Below are positions 25,055 through 33,436 of a DNA stretch of 41,060 bases, in pieces. The first letter of the stretch is position 1; each line of letters starts with the position of its first letter. Made by a program: the position numbers and the translations under genes. Under the pieces are notes generated by a model. The model saw only the letters and a list, made by a program, of their open reading frames with translations, was not told where the DNA came from and did not search any database. The stretch is taken from the NCBI GenBank assembly GCA_025928935.1, contig JAICNB010000025.1:1-41060 (forward strand), given 5' to 3'. This DNA is from Acidimicrobiia bacterium. GTDB lineage: Bacteria > Actinomycetota > Acidimicrobiia > Spongiisociales > ZC4RG35.

Positions 25055-25974
25055 GGACCGGCCAGCACCTGCAGAGACCCCGGCGCCCATTCCACGACGC
25101 CGGCATCGACCAGCCCGAGCGACTCACCGTCCGCCTGGGCTGCGACGGGCGGCGCAGCGTCTATCTCCACGCGCTTCACGTGGGGGACCACTGACATCTC
25201 CGGGATGGTCCCCAGGTCGCCGTTGCGGAGCAGGGTGGGGACGATCCGCGGCACGCGGCGGCGCCGCAGCCGGGAGATGGTGAGGAGCGTCATGGGGTCG
25301 GGGGGCTCGGAGGAGACCCTGAGCGGAATCTGCCCGAAATAGGTGTAGACCTGTCTGAACTGGAGCAGGGCGGCAATCGCTTGCCACTGATCACCGCTCT
25401 CCTCGACAGTCACATGGGGGCGCCGACCGGGGAAGTCCTTGAGTGCGACGCCGAGAGCGGTCCGGGCGTAGTGGAAGGAGCCGAAGCGATATTTGCGGTA
25501 GGGGTCTTTGTCCGCCTCCAGGACGACTGCGGCGTCGAGCCCGAACCCACAGGCGAATACCGCGTGATGAGTGGTCTCGACCGATCCCCGCTTCAACGTC
25601 ATGCGGGCTGTCCCCAGGGTCCGCAGCCCGGTCGCCGGGTCGATCAGCAGACGTGCCGCCTTGGCCGGCTTGGAGGGGATGTCGAGTAGGCGTGCGATGA
25701 CGTTGGTCGTGCCCGCCGGGATGATCCCCAGGGAGGCCCCGGAATCGATGAGCCCCTGGGCCACGTGGTGGACGATGCCGTCGCCTCCCATCGCTGCGAC
25801 GATGCGGGCACCCGACTCCACAGCTTGCGCGGCCTTGACCTCGGCGTCGGCCGCCGTGTCCGGCCAGACGGTCTCCACCTCGGCACCGCGTCGCAACGCA
25901 GACATCACCGCTCGGTGTGCACCCCCGGTGAACTGCGAAGCGGACGGGTTGGCCACCACCACGATGCGCTCCAT
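25039..25974 (-). CDS. diacylglycerol kinase-family (YegS/DgkB-like) lipid kinase
   Basis: The 311-residue protein has the DAGK catalytic domain: an N-terminal VVVANPSAS strand, the nucleotide motif AAMGGDGIVHHVAQGL (GGDGI at 63-67, normally GGDGT), and IIPAGTTNVIARLL (86-96, usually GTGND). A YegS-type C-terminal beta domain follows. It would phosphorylate diacylglycerol or a related lipid such as a sphingoid base; the exact substrate is unknown. The start is ATG 25974 (MERIVVVANP), which gives 34 bp to the divergent GTG gene. Its last 16 bp overlap the end of mscS on the other strand. The two motif changes are small and also occur in active YegS-type members. Confidence 0.85.
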   Translation of the reverse strand: MERIVVVANPSASQFTGGAHRAVMSALRRGAEVETVWPDTAADAEVKAAQAVESGARIVAAMGGDGIVHHVAQGLIDSGASLGIIPAGTTNVIARLLDIPSKPAKAARLLIDPATGLRTLGTARMTLKRGSVETTHHAVFACGFGLDAAVVLEADKDPYRKYRFGSFHYARTALGVALKDFPGRRPHVTVEESGDQWQAIAALLQFRQVYTYFGQIPLRVSSEPPDPMTLLTISRLRRRRVPRIVPTLLRNGDLGTIPEMSVVPHVKRVEIDAAPPVAAQADGESLGLVDAGVVEWAPGSLQVLAGPQPLT

Positions 25975-26008
25975 GGCGCGGCGAGCGTACAGCGGTACCC
26001 TCCGACCC

Positions 26009-26959
26009 GTGACGGACGCCGGGCCGAGATTCTCCCTGGTAGCGGGTGAAGGCGACGGGGCCATGCTGGGCCTGGCCGCCGGTGACGCGGCCGGTGGCAT
26101 CTGGGAGCTCGGGTATAGCGCCATCACCGAACAGGCAACCGTCCTGGCCTATCACCTCATCGAGCACGACCGGCTCGATACCGGGACGGTGGTCCGCGAG
26201 TTGCGCGAGCTCGACGGGTCGGGCGAAGAGGAACCGGTCTATCGGGCCGAGAGCGGGCAGTTCCGTGCGTGGCTCGACCGGGCAGCGGCCGGCAATCCCG
26301 TTCCCGAGGAAGGGGAGTCTCTCGACGGTGCGTCCCGTGCAATCCCCTTGGGAGTAGCCCATCGCCGCGACCCCGGCCGGCTCAGGGAGGACGTTGTCGC
26401 GCTGGGCAGGCTGTTCCACGATGACCCATCGGCCATCCTGGCCGGAGTGCTGGCCGCGTCGGCGGTCGCCGCTTCGTGTTTCGGCCAGTCGGGCCGGGAT
26501 CTGATCGGGGGAGTGGTCGAGACGTGCGAGCCGGTGGTGGCCGTCTTGGGGTCCGAACCGGTCACGCGGCGTCTGATCGACGGCGTGGCCGGGCTCATGG
26601 GTCACATCGGTGTCACCGACGGGAGAGACGCGATCGCGGTGACGGCCGCGGGCAATCATCCGGGTCCATGGGAGCTCGCCCTCGCCGGTCTGCTGCTTTC
26701 GGCCCCTCTCGTCGACCCGTTCCATCTGCCCATCGAACAGGCGGCCCGGATCGGTGGGAGCCCTCTCTCTGCCATGGTGGGCGGGATCGTCGGCGCCCGG
26801 GTGGGGATCAAGGCATGGCCATGGGCATTTGCCAACGACACCTGGTTCGCCGAGGTTGGACGACGTCTGGTGAGGGGCCCGAGAGAGGTGAGGGACCTGC
26901 CGATCCCCTACGCAGTCGAGCATCACCTCATTTCGGGGGAGCGTCAGGGGCTCTACTGA
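26009..26959 (+). CDS. ADP-ribosylglycohydrolase-fold protein with lost metal-site motifs
   Basis: The 316-residue protein follows the layout of ADP-ribosylglycohydrolases (DraG/ARH family), which remove ADP-ribose from Arg, Ser or DNA using two magnesium ions. The first motif is intact, GAMLGLAAGDAAGG (residues 17-30), and the LDGASRAIPLGVAHRRDP and FHDDPSAILAGVLAA blocks match the family scaffold. However, the TDDT metal motif is replaced by AITE around 38-41 (SAITEQATVLAYHL), and the GGDTDT motif near the C-terminus reads IGGSPLSAMVGGIVGA (248-263), with no aspartates. It may therefore be a binding-only pseudoenzyme, or act by another mechanism. The start is GTG 26009; it overlaps the convergent transporter by 32 bp. 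Confidence 0.7.
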   Translation: MTDAGPRFSLVAGEGDGAMLGLAAGDAAGGIWELGYSAITEQATVLAYHLIEHDRLDTGTVVRELRELDGSGEEEPVYRAESGQFRAWLDRAAAGNPVPEEGESLDGASRAIPLGVAHRRDPGRLREDVVALGRLFHDDPSAILAGVLAASAVAASCFGQSGRDLIGGVVETCEPVVAVLGSEPVTRRLIDGVAGLMGHIGVTDGRDAIAVTAAGNHPGPWELALAGLLLSAPLVDPFHLPIEQAARIGGSPLSAMVGGIVGARVGIKAWPWAFANDTWFAEVGRRLVRGPREVRDLPIPYAVEHHLISGERQGLY

Positions 26960-28205
26960 CGACAGGCAGATCGGCCTGGGCCCAATCCCTCTCCGAGTCG
27001 TCCACGCGCCGCAGCACCCACCATCCCGCCGCGATGAAAGCGATCAGCGCACCCATCGCTACCCGTCGTCCCAGCCCGAGCACGTCGACGATGAAGGCCC
27101 ACGTCAGCGGTCCGAGGATGGTTGCGAATCGGCCCACCGTGGCATAGAGACCGTAGAGCTCGCCGAGATGTCGTGGTGGTGAGACACGGGTCATGACCAC
27201 CCTGTCGGCGGACCACGTCGCCCCCAGGGCCAGGCCGCCGAGGGGCCCGATCGCCCAGGCGAGCCCGGTCCGGCCGGTCACCGCGGCTGCGATGCCGGCC
27301 CCGATCGCAACCATCCACAGCACGAGGACGGCTCGAAGGACGCGTACCGGCCCGAACGGCTCGATGACGACGCCGGCGCCGAGGGCGCCGAAGATCGCCG
27401 CGGTGATGGCCACTGCCAGCAGAGCAGTGACGAACCGGCCGTCGAGCCCGAGCTCCTGGATCACGAAGATGGTGAGGAAACCCCCGATCAGGGTGTTGAT
27501 CGCATCGGTGTAAAGAAATCGGCCAACGAGGAACCGGACCACACCGTCATGTGACGAGGCGAGACGCCACGATGAGACCAGCTTGCGCCCCACGTCGCCG
27601 ATGCCCGGCAGTGGGGCGTCGTCGTGGCCCTCGCGTTCCCGGATGAAGAAGAAGGCCGGGAGCGCCAGCAGCAGGAAGGCGAGGGCGAGGAGTCTGAAGG
27701 TGGCGGCGTATGACCACCCCAGGACGTCGAGGGCAAGGATCCCGAGCCCGAGACCGACGAACGAGCCTATGTAGCCCACTCCGACACCCAGGCCCGAGAT
27801 CCTCCCCCGATTGGACGGGGTGCTCACGTCGACGAGGAGTGCGTCGTAGACCACGGCGCCCACGTTGAAGGCGACCAGGGCGATGCCGAGCAGGATCAGA
27901 GTCACCGGCTCCGAGCCGGTGGCGAGCAACGCGGTGGTGGCGACGCAGACGATCGTCGTCAGGACGAGCGTCGGGATACGAGTGCCCCGCACATCGCTCC
28001 TGGCTCCGGCCCATGGCGCCAGGAATATCACGAAGACGCCGGCCACGGCCTCCACGATTGCGAGGGCGCTGTCCGGACGATCTACCGAGATGAGCCATTC
28101 GGGGAAGTAGCGGCCAACGACCCCGAGGGCGAAGATGGTGTTGGCCAGGTCGTAGACGACCCAGGACCAGACGGATCGACGGCCCGGCGCCACCCCGCGC
28201 CCCAT
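26928..28205 (-). CDS. MFS transporter of the Atg22/UMF1 type
   Basis: The 425-residue protein has about 12 membrane helices. The start SVWSWVVYDLANTIFALGVVGRYFPEW is typical of the UMF1/Atg22-like branch of the major facilitator superfamily (family pattern YDWANSA). The substrate is unknown; yeast Atg22 exports amino acids from the vacuole, but bacterial members are not characterised well. It is the last of three minus-strand genes: aminotransferase, alcohol dehydrogenase, transporter, separated by 36 and 21 bp, probably one operon. The start is ATG 28205; GTG 28193 with a purine-rich upstream is an alternative. A paralogue of the same branch lies at 36397-37752. Confidence 0.83.
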   Translation of the reverse strand: MGRGVAPGRRSVWSWVVYDLANTIFALGVVGRYFPEWLISVDRPDSALAIVEAVAGVFVIFLAPWAGARSDVRGTRIPTLVLTTIVCVATTALLATGSEPVTLILLGIALVAFNVGAVVYDALLVDVSTPSNRGRISGLGVGVGYIGSFVGLGLGILALDVLGWSYAATFRLLALAFLLLALPAFFFIREREGHDDAPLPGIGDVGRKLVSSWRLASSHDGVVRFLVGRFLYTDAINTLIGGFLTIFVIQELGLDGRFVTALLAVAITAAIFGALGAGVVIEPFGPVRVLRAVLVLWMVAIGAGIAAAVTGRTGLAWAIGPLGGLALGATWSADRVVMTRVSPPRHLGELYGLYATVGRFATILGPLTWAFIVDVLGLGRRVAMGALIAFIAAGWWVLRRVDDSERDWAQADLPVVSRAPDAPPK

Positions 28206-28226
28206 CAGGTCAAAGTGACAGTCATT

Positions 28227-29300
28227 TCAGAAGGTGACGGCCACGGAGATCAGTTCCTCGCGCCCGAGGAGACCGGCAGCAGCCTGGAGGGCCCGCGACG
28301 CTTCGCTGAGGGGGAACTGATGTGAGACGAGATCATCGATCCGGGGATCTGTGTCGATTTGTCGGGCCGCCCATTGGTAACCGACGGTCGTGGCGCCCAT
28401 CGCTCCCTTGATGGTGAGCTGTTTGGCGACGAGGACGTCGCTGATGAAATGAAACGCCCTGTTCCCTTTGGTCGACGCCAGGATGACCCGACCCCCACTC
28501 CGGACCAGGTCGAGTGCGGTGAACAGCGCCTCCGGGTCGTCGGAGGTGACATCGAGGACGATGTCTGGCCGCCGCCCGATAGCCTCCGCGATGGCGCCGC
28601 CGACATCTTCCCGCTCCGCGTCGATGGCGAGGTCCGCCCCGAGGCGCTTGGCTAGCTCGAGCCGGTCTCGATCATGGGACAGGCCGGTGACCCCGACCCA
28701 TCCTGCACCGGCGGCCTTGGCCGCGATGAGGCAGGCGAGACCCCGCGGTCCCGGCCCGAGGATCAGCACGTTCTCCCCTTCCTGCAGGGACGGGAGCTCG
28801 ACCGCCCACGTGTGACCGGCCGCCAGAGGGTGCACGAAGGTGCCGACCTCGGCCGGCACGTCATCGGTGAGCTGGTGGAGGCGCGCCGCCGGGTCGATGT
28901 AGAGGAACTCTGCGAGCCCGCCCCAGAGCCCGGGCGGCTCGATGGACGGGATGAACCCATAGGAGTTCGACGGCCGGCGACGGGCGCATGTGGCCAGGTT
29001 CAGCTTGCATCGATGGCATTCCCCGCAATGGATCCTGGGCTCGACCACCACACGCGTGCCCACCGGAAATGGGATCGTGGGCCCCGCCCTGGCGATCCTC
29101 CCCACCACCTCGTGACCCGGGATGAGTGGGTAGACCACGTCTTTGGCCTCTCCCTTCCACACCTGGACATCGGCGCCAGAGATGCCGGTTGCCTCGACGG
29201 CGAGCCATCCTCCGTTCAGGGCGGGCGAGGCGGGCAATTCGGTCGGCGAGAAGTGGCGAGGCTCAACGAGCATCATCGCCCGCGCGTTGGTGCCTTCCAT
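28227..29300 (-). CDS. zinc-type alcohol dehydrogenase (MDR family) with altered catalytic ligand
   Basis: The 357-residue protein is a medium-chain dehydrogenase/reductase. The structural zinc cysteines are present (Cys92, Cys95, Cys98, Cys105 in CGECHRCKLNLATC), as are PGHEVVG with His63-Glu64 and the NAD(P) fold VLILGPGPRGLACLIAAKAAG. The usual catalytic-zinc cysteine in GICGTD is Ser41 here (ATGISGADVQ), so the zinc site is changed and activity or metal use may differ. It lies between the aminotransferase (36 bp upstream) and the Atg22/UMF1-type transporter (21 bp downstream) in a likely operon. An alcohol or polyol substrate is plausible but unknown. Confidence 0.85.
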   Translation of the reverse strand: MEGTNARAMMLVEPRHFSPTELPASPALNGGWLAVEATGISGADVQVWKGEAKDVVYPLIPGHEVVGRIARAGPTIPFPVGTRVVVEPRIHCGECHRCKLNLATCARRRPSNSYGFIPSIEPPGLWGGLAEFLYIDPAARLHQLTDDVPAEVGTFVHPLAAGHTWAVELPSLQEGENVLILGPGPRGLACLIAAKAAGAGWVGVTGLSHDRDRLELAKRLGADLAIDAEREDVGGAIAEAIGRRPDIVLDVTSDDPEALFTALDLVRSGGRVILASTKGNRAFHFISDVLVAKQLTIKGAMGATTVGYQWAARQIDTDPRIDDLVSHQFPLSEASRALQAAAGLLGREELISVAVTF

Positions 29301-29336
29301 CGACGGCGAGTGTAAACCTGGTTCCGGAGACCAGGG

Positions 29337-30512
29337 TCAGCGAGCGATGAGACGCCGGATTCGCTCCATTCCCCGCTCGATCTCGGCGTCACCGGTGGCG
29401 TAGGAGAGCCTCAGATGGCCCGGGGCGCCGAACGACTCGCCTGGCACCAGGGCCACTCCCGCCTCCTCCAGGATCGCTGTCGCCAGTTCGTCGGTGGAGA
29501 CCCATCTTCCTTCCAGCACCCTGCTCACGTCTGGGAAGACGTAGAAGGCGCCCTGGGGCTCGACGCAGTCGACGCCGGGGATGTCGCTGACCAGGGAGAA
29601 CATCAGCTTGCGTCGAGCGTCGAATGCCGCACGCATCTCCTCCACCGTGTCCTGAGGGCCGCGAAGAGCAGCCAGGGCCGCGTGCTGGGCCACGTTGTCC
29701 ACGTTGCCTGTGGCGTGCGATTGGTGGCTGTTGGCGGCGTCGACGATGTCTGTCGGGCCTGCCATCCAGCCGACCCTCCATCCGGTCATCGAGTAGGTCT
29801 TGGCCACCCCGTTGATGAGCACCCAGTTCTCGAAGCGGGGCGTGACGGCCGCGATCGAGGGTGCTACATCGGTGAAGTAGGTGAGACGCTGGTAGATCTC
29901 GTCGGCCAGCACCCAAATGTCGTTGGCCTTGGCCCATTCGCCGATGGCACGCGCCTCGTCTGCGGTGTAGACCACTCCGGTCGGATTGGACGGCGACACG
30001 AACACGAGCATGCGTGTTCGCTCGGTCATGGCCGCTTCCAGACTCTCGACATCGACCTTGAACCCGTCTTCGATCCGGGTCGGCACCGATACCGTGACCC
30101 CGCCGGCCAGGTCGATCCCGGCCGGATAGGTCACCCAATGTGGTGAGGGGAGGAGGACTTCGTCGCCGGGATCGAGCAGTGCGGCGAATGCCTGGAAGAC
30201 GGCCTGCTTGGCCCCGTTGGTGACCATGACCTCGGACCAGTCGACATCCACTCCGGAGTAGCGACGGATGTCCTCGGCGATCGCCTCCCGCAGCGGTCGG
30301 AGACCGGCGGAGGCTGTGTACTTGTGGTTCTCGAGGTCGTAGCAGGCGCGGGCGGCGGCAGCCACCACATGCTCCGGAGTGGCGAAATCGGGCTCGCCCG
30401 CGCCGAAGCTGATGACGTCGATGCCCTGGGCCCGTAGCTCCCTGGCCCTTGCACTGATGCCCAGTGTTGCCGACGGGGGGACCCGGCTGAGACGATCAGA
30501 GGCGCGTTTCAT
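29337..30512 (-). CDS. aspartate-type class I aminotransferase
   Basis: The 391-residue protein is a fold-type I PLP aminotransferase of the bacterial AspAT Ib group. Visible features are the GAGEPDFATPEHV start, NGAKQAVFQAF for phosphate contact, SPSNPTGVVYT, LADEIYQRLTY, and PLP lysine Lys238 in NGVAKTYSMTGWRVGW; an Arg in the closing block RLSYATGD binds the alpha-carboxylate. It would move amino groups between aspartate, glutamate and their keto acids, though related enzymes also use aromatic or prephenate substrates. The start is ATG 30512 (MKRASDRLSR); residues read further upstream are Arg/Gly-rich shadow of the repeat gene. It heads a probable operon with the alcohol dehydrogenase and transporter downstream. 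Confidence 0.9.
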   Translation of the reverse strand: MKRASDRLSRVPPSATLGISARARELRAQGIDVISFGAGEPDFATPEHVVAAAARACYDLENHKYTASAGLRPLREAIAEDIRRYSGVDVDWSEVMVTNGAKQAVFQAFAALLDPGDEVLLPSPHWVTYPAGIDLAGGVTVSVPTRIEDGFKVDVESLEAAMTERTRMLVFVSPSNPTGVVYTADEARAIGEWAKANDIWVLADEIYQRLTYFTDVAPSIAAVTPRFENWVLINGVAKTYSMTGWRVGWMAGPTDIVDAANSHQSHATGNVDNVAQHAALAALRGPQDTVEEMRAAFDARRKLMFSLVSDIPGVDCVEPQGAFYVFPDVSRVLEGRWVSTDELATAILEEAGVALVPGESFGAPGHLRLSYATGDAEIERGMERIRRLIAR

Positions 30513-30553
30513 CAACCCGCAGGGTATCCGGGCATGGCCGAAAGCCCGGGAGC

Positions 30554-30847
30554 TCAGCCTTCCAGCTTGTCCTTGGCCGAGTCCATGACGTCGGATGCCT
30601 TCTCCCGGGCGGTGTCGACCGCATCGGAGCCGGCGTCCTTGGCCGAGTCCATGACGTCGGATGCCTTCTCCCTGGCGGTGTCGACCGCATCGGAGCCGGC
30701 GTCCTTGGCCGAGTCCATGACGTCGGATGCCTTCTCCCGGGCGGTGTCGACCGCATCCTCGGCGAAGTCCTCGGCCTTTTGAGCCATGTCTGCGCCCTGT
30801 TCCTTCGCGCCGCCGAACCATCCTTTGATGGTGTCCATCAGTCCCAT
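30554..30847 (-). CDS. LEA-like 11-mer repeat protein
   Basis: The 97-residue protein begins MGLMDTIKGWFGGAKEQGAD, an amphipathic helix, then carries two and a half copies of a 22-residue unit built of two 11-mers, TAREKASDVMD and SAKDAGSDAVD (residues 34-97). It is rich in Ala, Asp and Lys and has no cysteine or tryptophan beyond Trp10. Such 11-mer amphipathic repeats are typical of group 3 LEA and related stress proteins, which stay unfolded and fold on membranes or on drying. A desiccation, osmotic or lipid-binding role is inferred from this. The start is ATG 30847 after an AAGGGATATGAG leader; ATG 30838 is an alternative. It is upstream of the aminotransferase (41 bp) and divergent from the membrane hydrolase. 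Confidence 0.75.
   Translation of the reverse strand: MGLMDTIKGWFGGAKEQGADMAQKAEDFAEDAVDTAREKASDVMDSAKDAGSDAVDTAREKASDVMDSAKDAGSDAVDTAREKASDVMDSAKDKLEG
30569..30756. repeat. 66-bp tandem coding repeat
   Basis: A 66-bp unit starts at 30569, 30635 and 30701, the last copy being partial (ending near 30756). The two full copies differ at only one or two bases, more alike than protein selection alone would need. That points to recent duplication or slippage. It encodes the 22-residue repeats of the LEA-like protein. Confidence 0.85.
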
Positions 30848-30952
30848 CTCATATCCCTTCTCGAACGAGCGCCCAACCCTACGTGAGTGGGCCGAGACCG
30901 ACTGGAGGCGGGGACCGTTTGCCACCGTCAACAGGTAATTTTCAGGTTCTAC

Positions 30953-33436
30953 GTGACACTGCCCAACATCGATCGACCCACCATCGACAGACATCGCCTC
31001 ATCAGACGGTCCCTGGTCGTGTTCGGCCTCATGACCGCCGGCATCGCGGCGCCGGTCCTCGATCTGTATGGCCGGAATCCGGCCGTCTTCGTGGCCAACC
31101 GGAGCACACCCGCGCAAATCGTGATCTTCGGGTTGCTCGTCACCTTCCTCCCGCCTCTGCTCGCCGTCCTGATCCTGACGGTGACGGAGAAGATCGGTGG
31201 GCGGGTCGCGGATGTCGCCTACCTGACGCTCGTCGGGATCGCGGCCACCGCCACGGGGATGGCTATCAGCCGCCAGGTCGTCCCGGAGAGCACCGTCTGG
31301 GCGTTGGTCCTCGGTCTGGGATTCGCGGTGTTCGTGGTATTGGTCTGCAGACGGATAGAACAGGGACTGGCGGTCTTCTCTCTCCTCGGCCCTGCGGTCC
31401 TGGTGATGTTCTTCCTGATCTCTCCCACTTCGCGTCTGCTGGCCGAGCCCGAGGAAACCGCCCCCAGCTCGGACCACGTGGGCGTGCCTGCACCCATAGT
31501 GTTGATCCAACTGGACGAACTGCCCCTCGCCTCGTTGATGGACCGGGAGGGTCAGATCAACGACAGCCTCTTCCCTAACTTCGCCCGGCTCGCCGAGGAG
31601 GGCAATTGGTACCGGAACGCGCTCTCCAATTCCATCGCGACGACCAGCAGCGTCCCGGCGATCCTGACCGGGAGGCTGGGTGACCCCGACTCGAGCCCTG
31701 CCCTGGTCGATCACCCCGAGAACCTGTTCACCCTGCTGGGCGACGGATACGACATGCACGTGGTGGAGTGGCTCACGGACCTCTGCCCCCAAGACCTGTG
31801 CAAGGACTTCGCAGGGAGAGGCCCGGCCCGCTTCGGGAACCTCCTCGCCGACGTCGGTGTCGTCTACGGGCACCTCTCACTCCCGTTATCGGCTCGAACC
31901 AACCTCCCCAGCATCGATGGCAGCTGGAAAGGGTTTCTCGGCCAGGCTGACACGCAAGCCATCGCCCCGGTCGACCTGGACGGTCTCCAGGTCCCCAAGG
32001 CCGGAGTGAGGAGCGGGTGGATCGACTCGTTGGAGCGGGTGATCGACGGGATCGAGGAGGGTGCGCCTACCACCATCCATTTCGCCCACCTGGAGGCTCC
32101 TCACATCCCCTGGCGCACCAACCCATCGGGGACCCACTACCAGCGCCCAGAGCAGTATGACGAAGTGGACGGCGTCGAAGTTGGTGGGACATGGGTCGAC
32201 CGGCCCGACCTTCCCCGTCTCGCCTTCCAACGTCACCTCTATCAGCTCGGGTTCCTCGACGACCGCCTCGGGGCTTTGTTCCAGCGTCTCGAGGAAACCG
32301 GGACGTGGGACGAGGCCCTGGTCATCGTCGTGGCCGATCACGGAGCGTCGTTCGTTCCTGGTCAGCATCGGCGGTGGCCAAAGGAGGACAACCGTGTCGA
32401 CCTCTATCGGGTCCCTCTTTTCGTGAAGCTGCCCGGTCAGACCACGGGGCAGGTGATCGATGAGCCCGCATTCGGCATCGACATCGTGCCGACGATCGTC
32501 GACGTGCTCGACATCGAGACAGAATGGCAGTTCGATGGCCGATCGTTGCTGACGATCGAGGGGACCAATCGCGCCCACGAGACCATCTACTACTGCTGCA
32601 ACGACGAGCCGGTCGGGACAGATATCACCGAGCTGTTCCGGCAGGTGGACAGGAACTATGAATGGGTGCCGGATCAGAGCACCTGGACCGCCGTGGCCGG
32701 AGCCGGGCCGGACGCCGGCCTGGTGGGTCGGGAAGTGAGCGAGCTCGACCCTGTGGAGAGCCCCGATCTGCACTGGGCCCTCACCCAAGCCGATGATCTC
32801 GCCGGAGTCAGCCGCGCCACCGGCTGGGTGCCCACCTACATCTCGGGACGGCTGGAGCTTCCCGAAGACGTCGAAACGGACGATCTGCTGGTTGCCATGA
32901 ACGGCGTGGTCGCCGGCACCGGACTGGTCACACGGGACAGCACGAGCTCGGGCGAGATCCACGCGCTCGTCGCCGAGGACCTGGTCGCCGATGGTTCGAA
33001 CACCGTCCAAATCCTCGTGCCCGACGGGTCCGGTGGCTGGTTGAGCGGGTCGACGGCGGACCTGACCGTCGACTACATGACCGAGGAGGGGCGTCGTCTC
33101 GACATACGGCCCGAGGGGAATCGCAGGATCGAGATCACCGGTGTCGAGCCGACCGACTCGGGCGGGTGGCAGATAACCGGTTGGGCTGCCGACGTTTCCA
33201 ACAAGGTCCCGGCAGACCGCATCTACGTCTATGGCGGCGACCTGCTTCTTATCGCGAGCGAGCCGAACAAGGACAACCAGAACGTGACCCGTTGGTTCAA
33301 GAGCGACGACCTCCTCCGCTCCGGGTTCACCTATGAGATCGAGGAAGGTTCGATCCCTGCCGGTCTGCAGCGGTTCACGGTCGTCGCCGAGTTCGGTGAC
33401 GTGGCCGTGGAGAGCCCGGCCACGATGACGGGCTAG
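30953..33436 (+). CDS. membrane sulfatase/alkaline-phosphatase-superfamily protein
   Basis: The 827-residue protein has five predicted membrane helices (about 20-40, 54-78, 87-106, 113-133 and 138-157), then a large extracellular domain of the alkaline-phosphatase/sulfatase fold. Metal-site elements seen are LIQLDELP (Asp188, Glu189), a possible nucleophile region IATTSSVPAILTG (residues 229-240), and VVADHGASF at about 457-465. Lipoteichoic-acid synthases and phosphoethanolamine transferases have the same layout, so it could transfer or remove a phosphate-linked group on an envelope polymer. A C-terminal part of about 270 residues (from about 555) reads as beta-rich and contains WAADVSNKVPADRIYVYG. 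The start is GTG 30953. Its stop shares CTAG with the convergent methyltransferase gene. Confidence 0.75.
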   Translation: MTLPNIDRPTIDRHRLIRRSLVVFGLMTAGIAAPVLDLYGRNPAVFVANRSTPAQIVIFGLLVTFLPPLLAVLILTVTEKIGGRVADVAYLTLVGIAATATGMAISRQVVPESTVWALVLGLGFAVFVVLVCRRIEQGLAVFSLLGPAVLVMFFLISPTSRLLAEPEETAPSSDHVGVPAPIVLIQLDELPLASLMDREGQINDSLFPNFARLAEEGNWYRNALSNSIATTSSVPAILTGRLGDPDSSPALVDHPENLFTLLGDGYDMHVVEWLTDLCPQDLCKDFAGRGPARFGNLLADVGVVYGHLSLPLSARTNLPSIDGSWKGFLGQADTQAIAPVDLDGLQVPKAGVRSGWIDSLERVIDGIEEGAPTTIHFAHLEAPHIPWRTNPSGTHYQRPEQYDEVDGVEVGGTWVDRPDLPRLAFQRHLYQLGFLDDRLGALFQRLEETGTWDEALVIVVADHGASFVPGQHRRWPKEDNRVDLYRVPLFVKLPGQTTGQVIDEPAFGIDIVPTIVDVLDIETEWQFDGRSLLTIEGTNRAHETIYYCCNDEPVGTDITELFRQVDRNYEWVPDQSTWTAVAGAGPDAGLVGREVSELDPVESPDLHWALTQADDLAGVSRATGWVPTYISGRLELPEDVETDDLLVAMNGVVAGTGLVTRDSTSSGEIHALVAEDLVADGSNTVQILVPDGSGGWLSGSTADLTVDYMTEEGRRLDIRPEGNRRIEITGVEPTDSGGWQITGWAADVSNKVPADRIYVYGGDLLLIASEPNKDNQNVTRWFKSDDLLRSGFTYEIEEGSIPAGLQRFTVVAEFGDVAVESPATMTG
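33433..33436. other. CTAG shared by two convergent stop codons
   Basis: The palindrome CTAG contains the TAG stop of the membrane hydrolase (33434-33436, plus strand) and the TAG stop of the methyltransferase (33435-33433, minus strand). The genes thus meet with a 4-bp overlap and no spacer. Confidence 0.9.

Noticed and set aside
26157-26926. Minus-strand extension antisense to the ADP-ribosylglycohydrolase-like gene
   Set aside because: It has no domain pattern, and the convergent transporter already ends at 26928.
30569-30756. Possible CRISPR or satellite array
   Set aside because: The 66-bp units are contiguous, without spacers, and lie in frame inside a coding gene.
30848-31873. A long minus-strand extension of the repeat protein
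   Set aside because: The added part is antisense to the membrane hydrolase and rich in Gln/His/Arg; the short form has its own start and matches an LEA-like protein.
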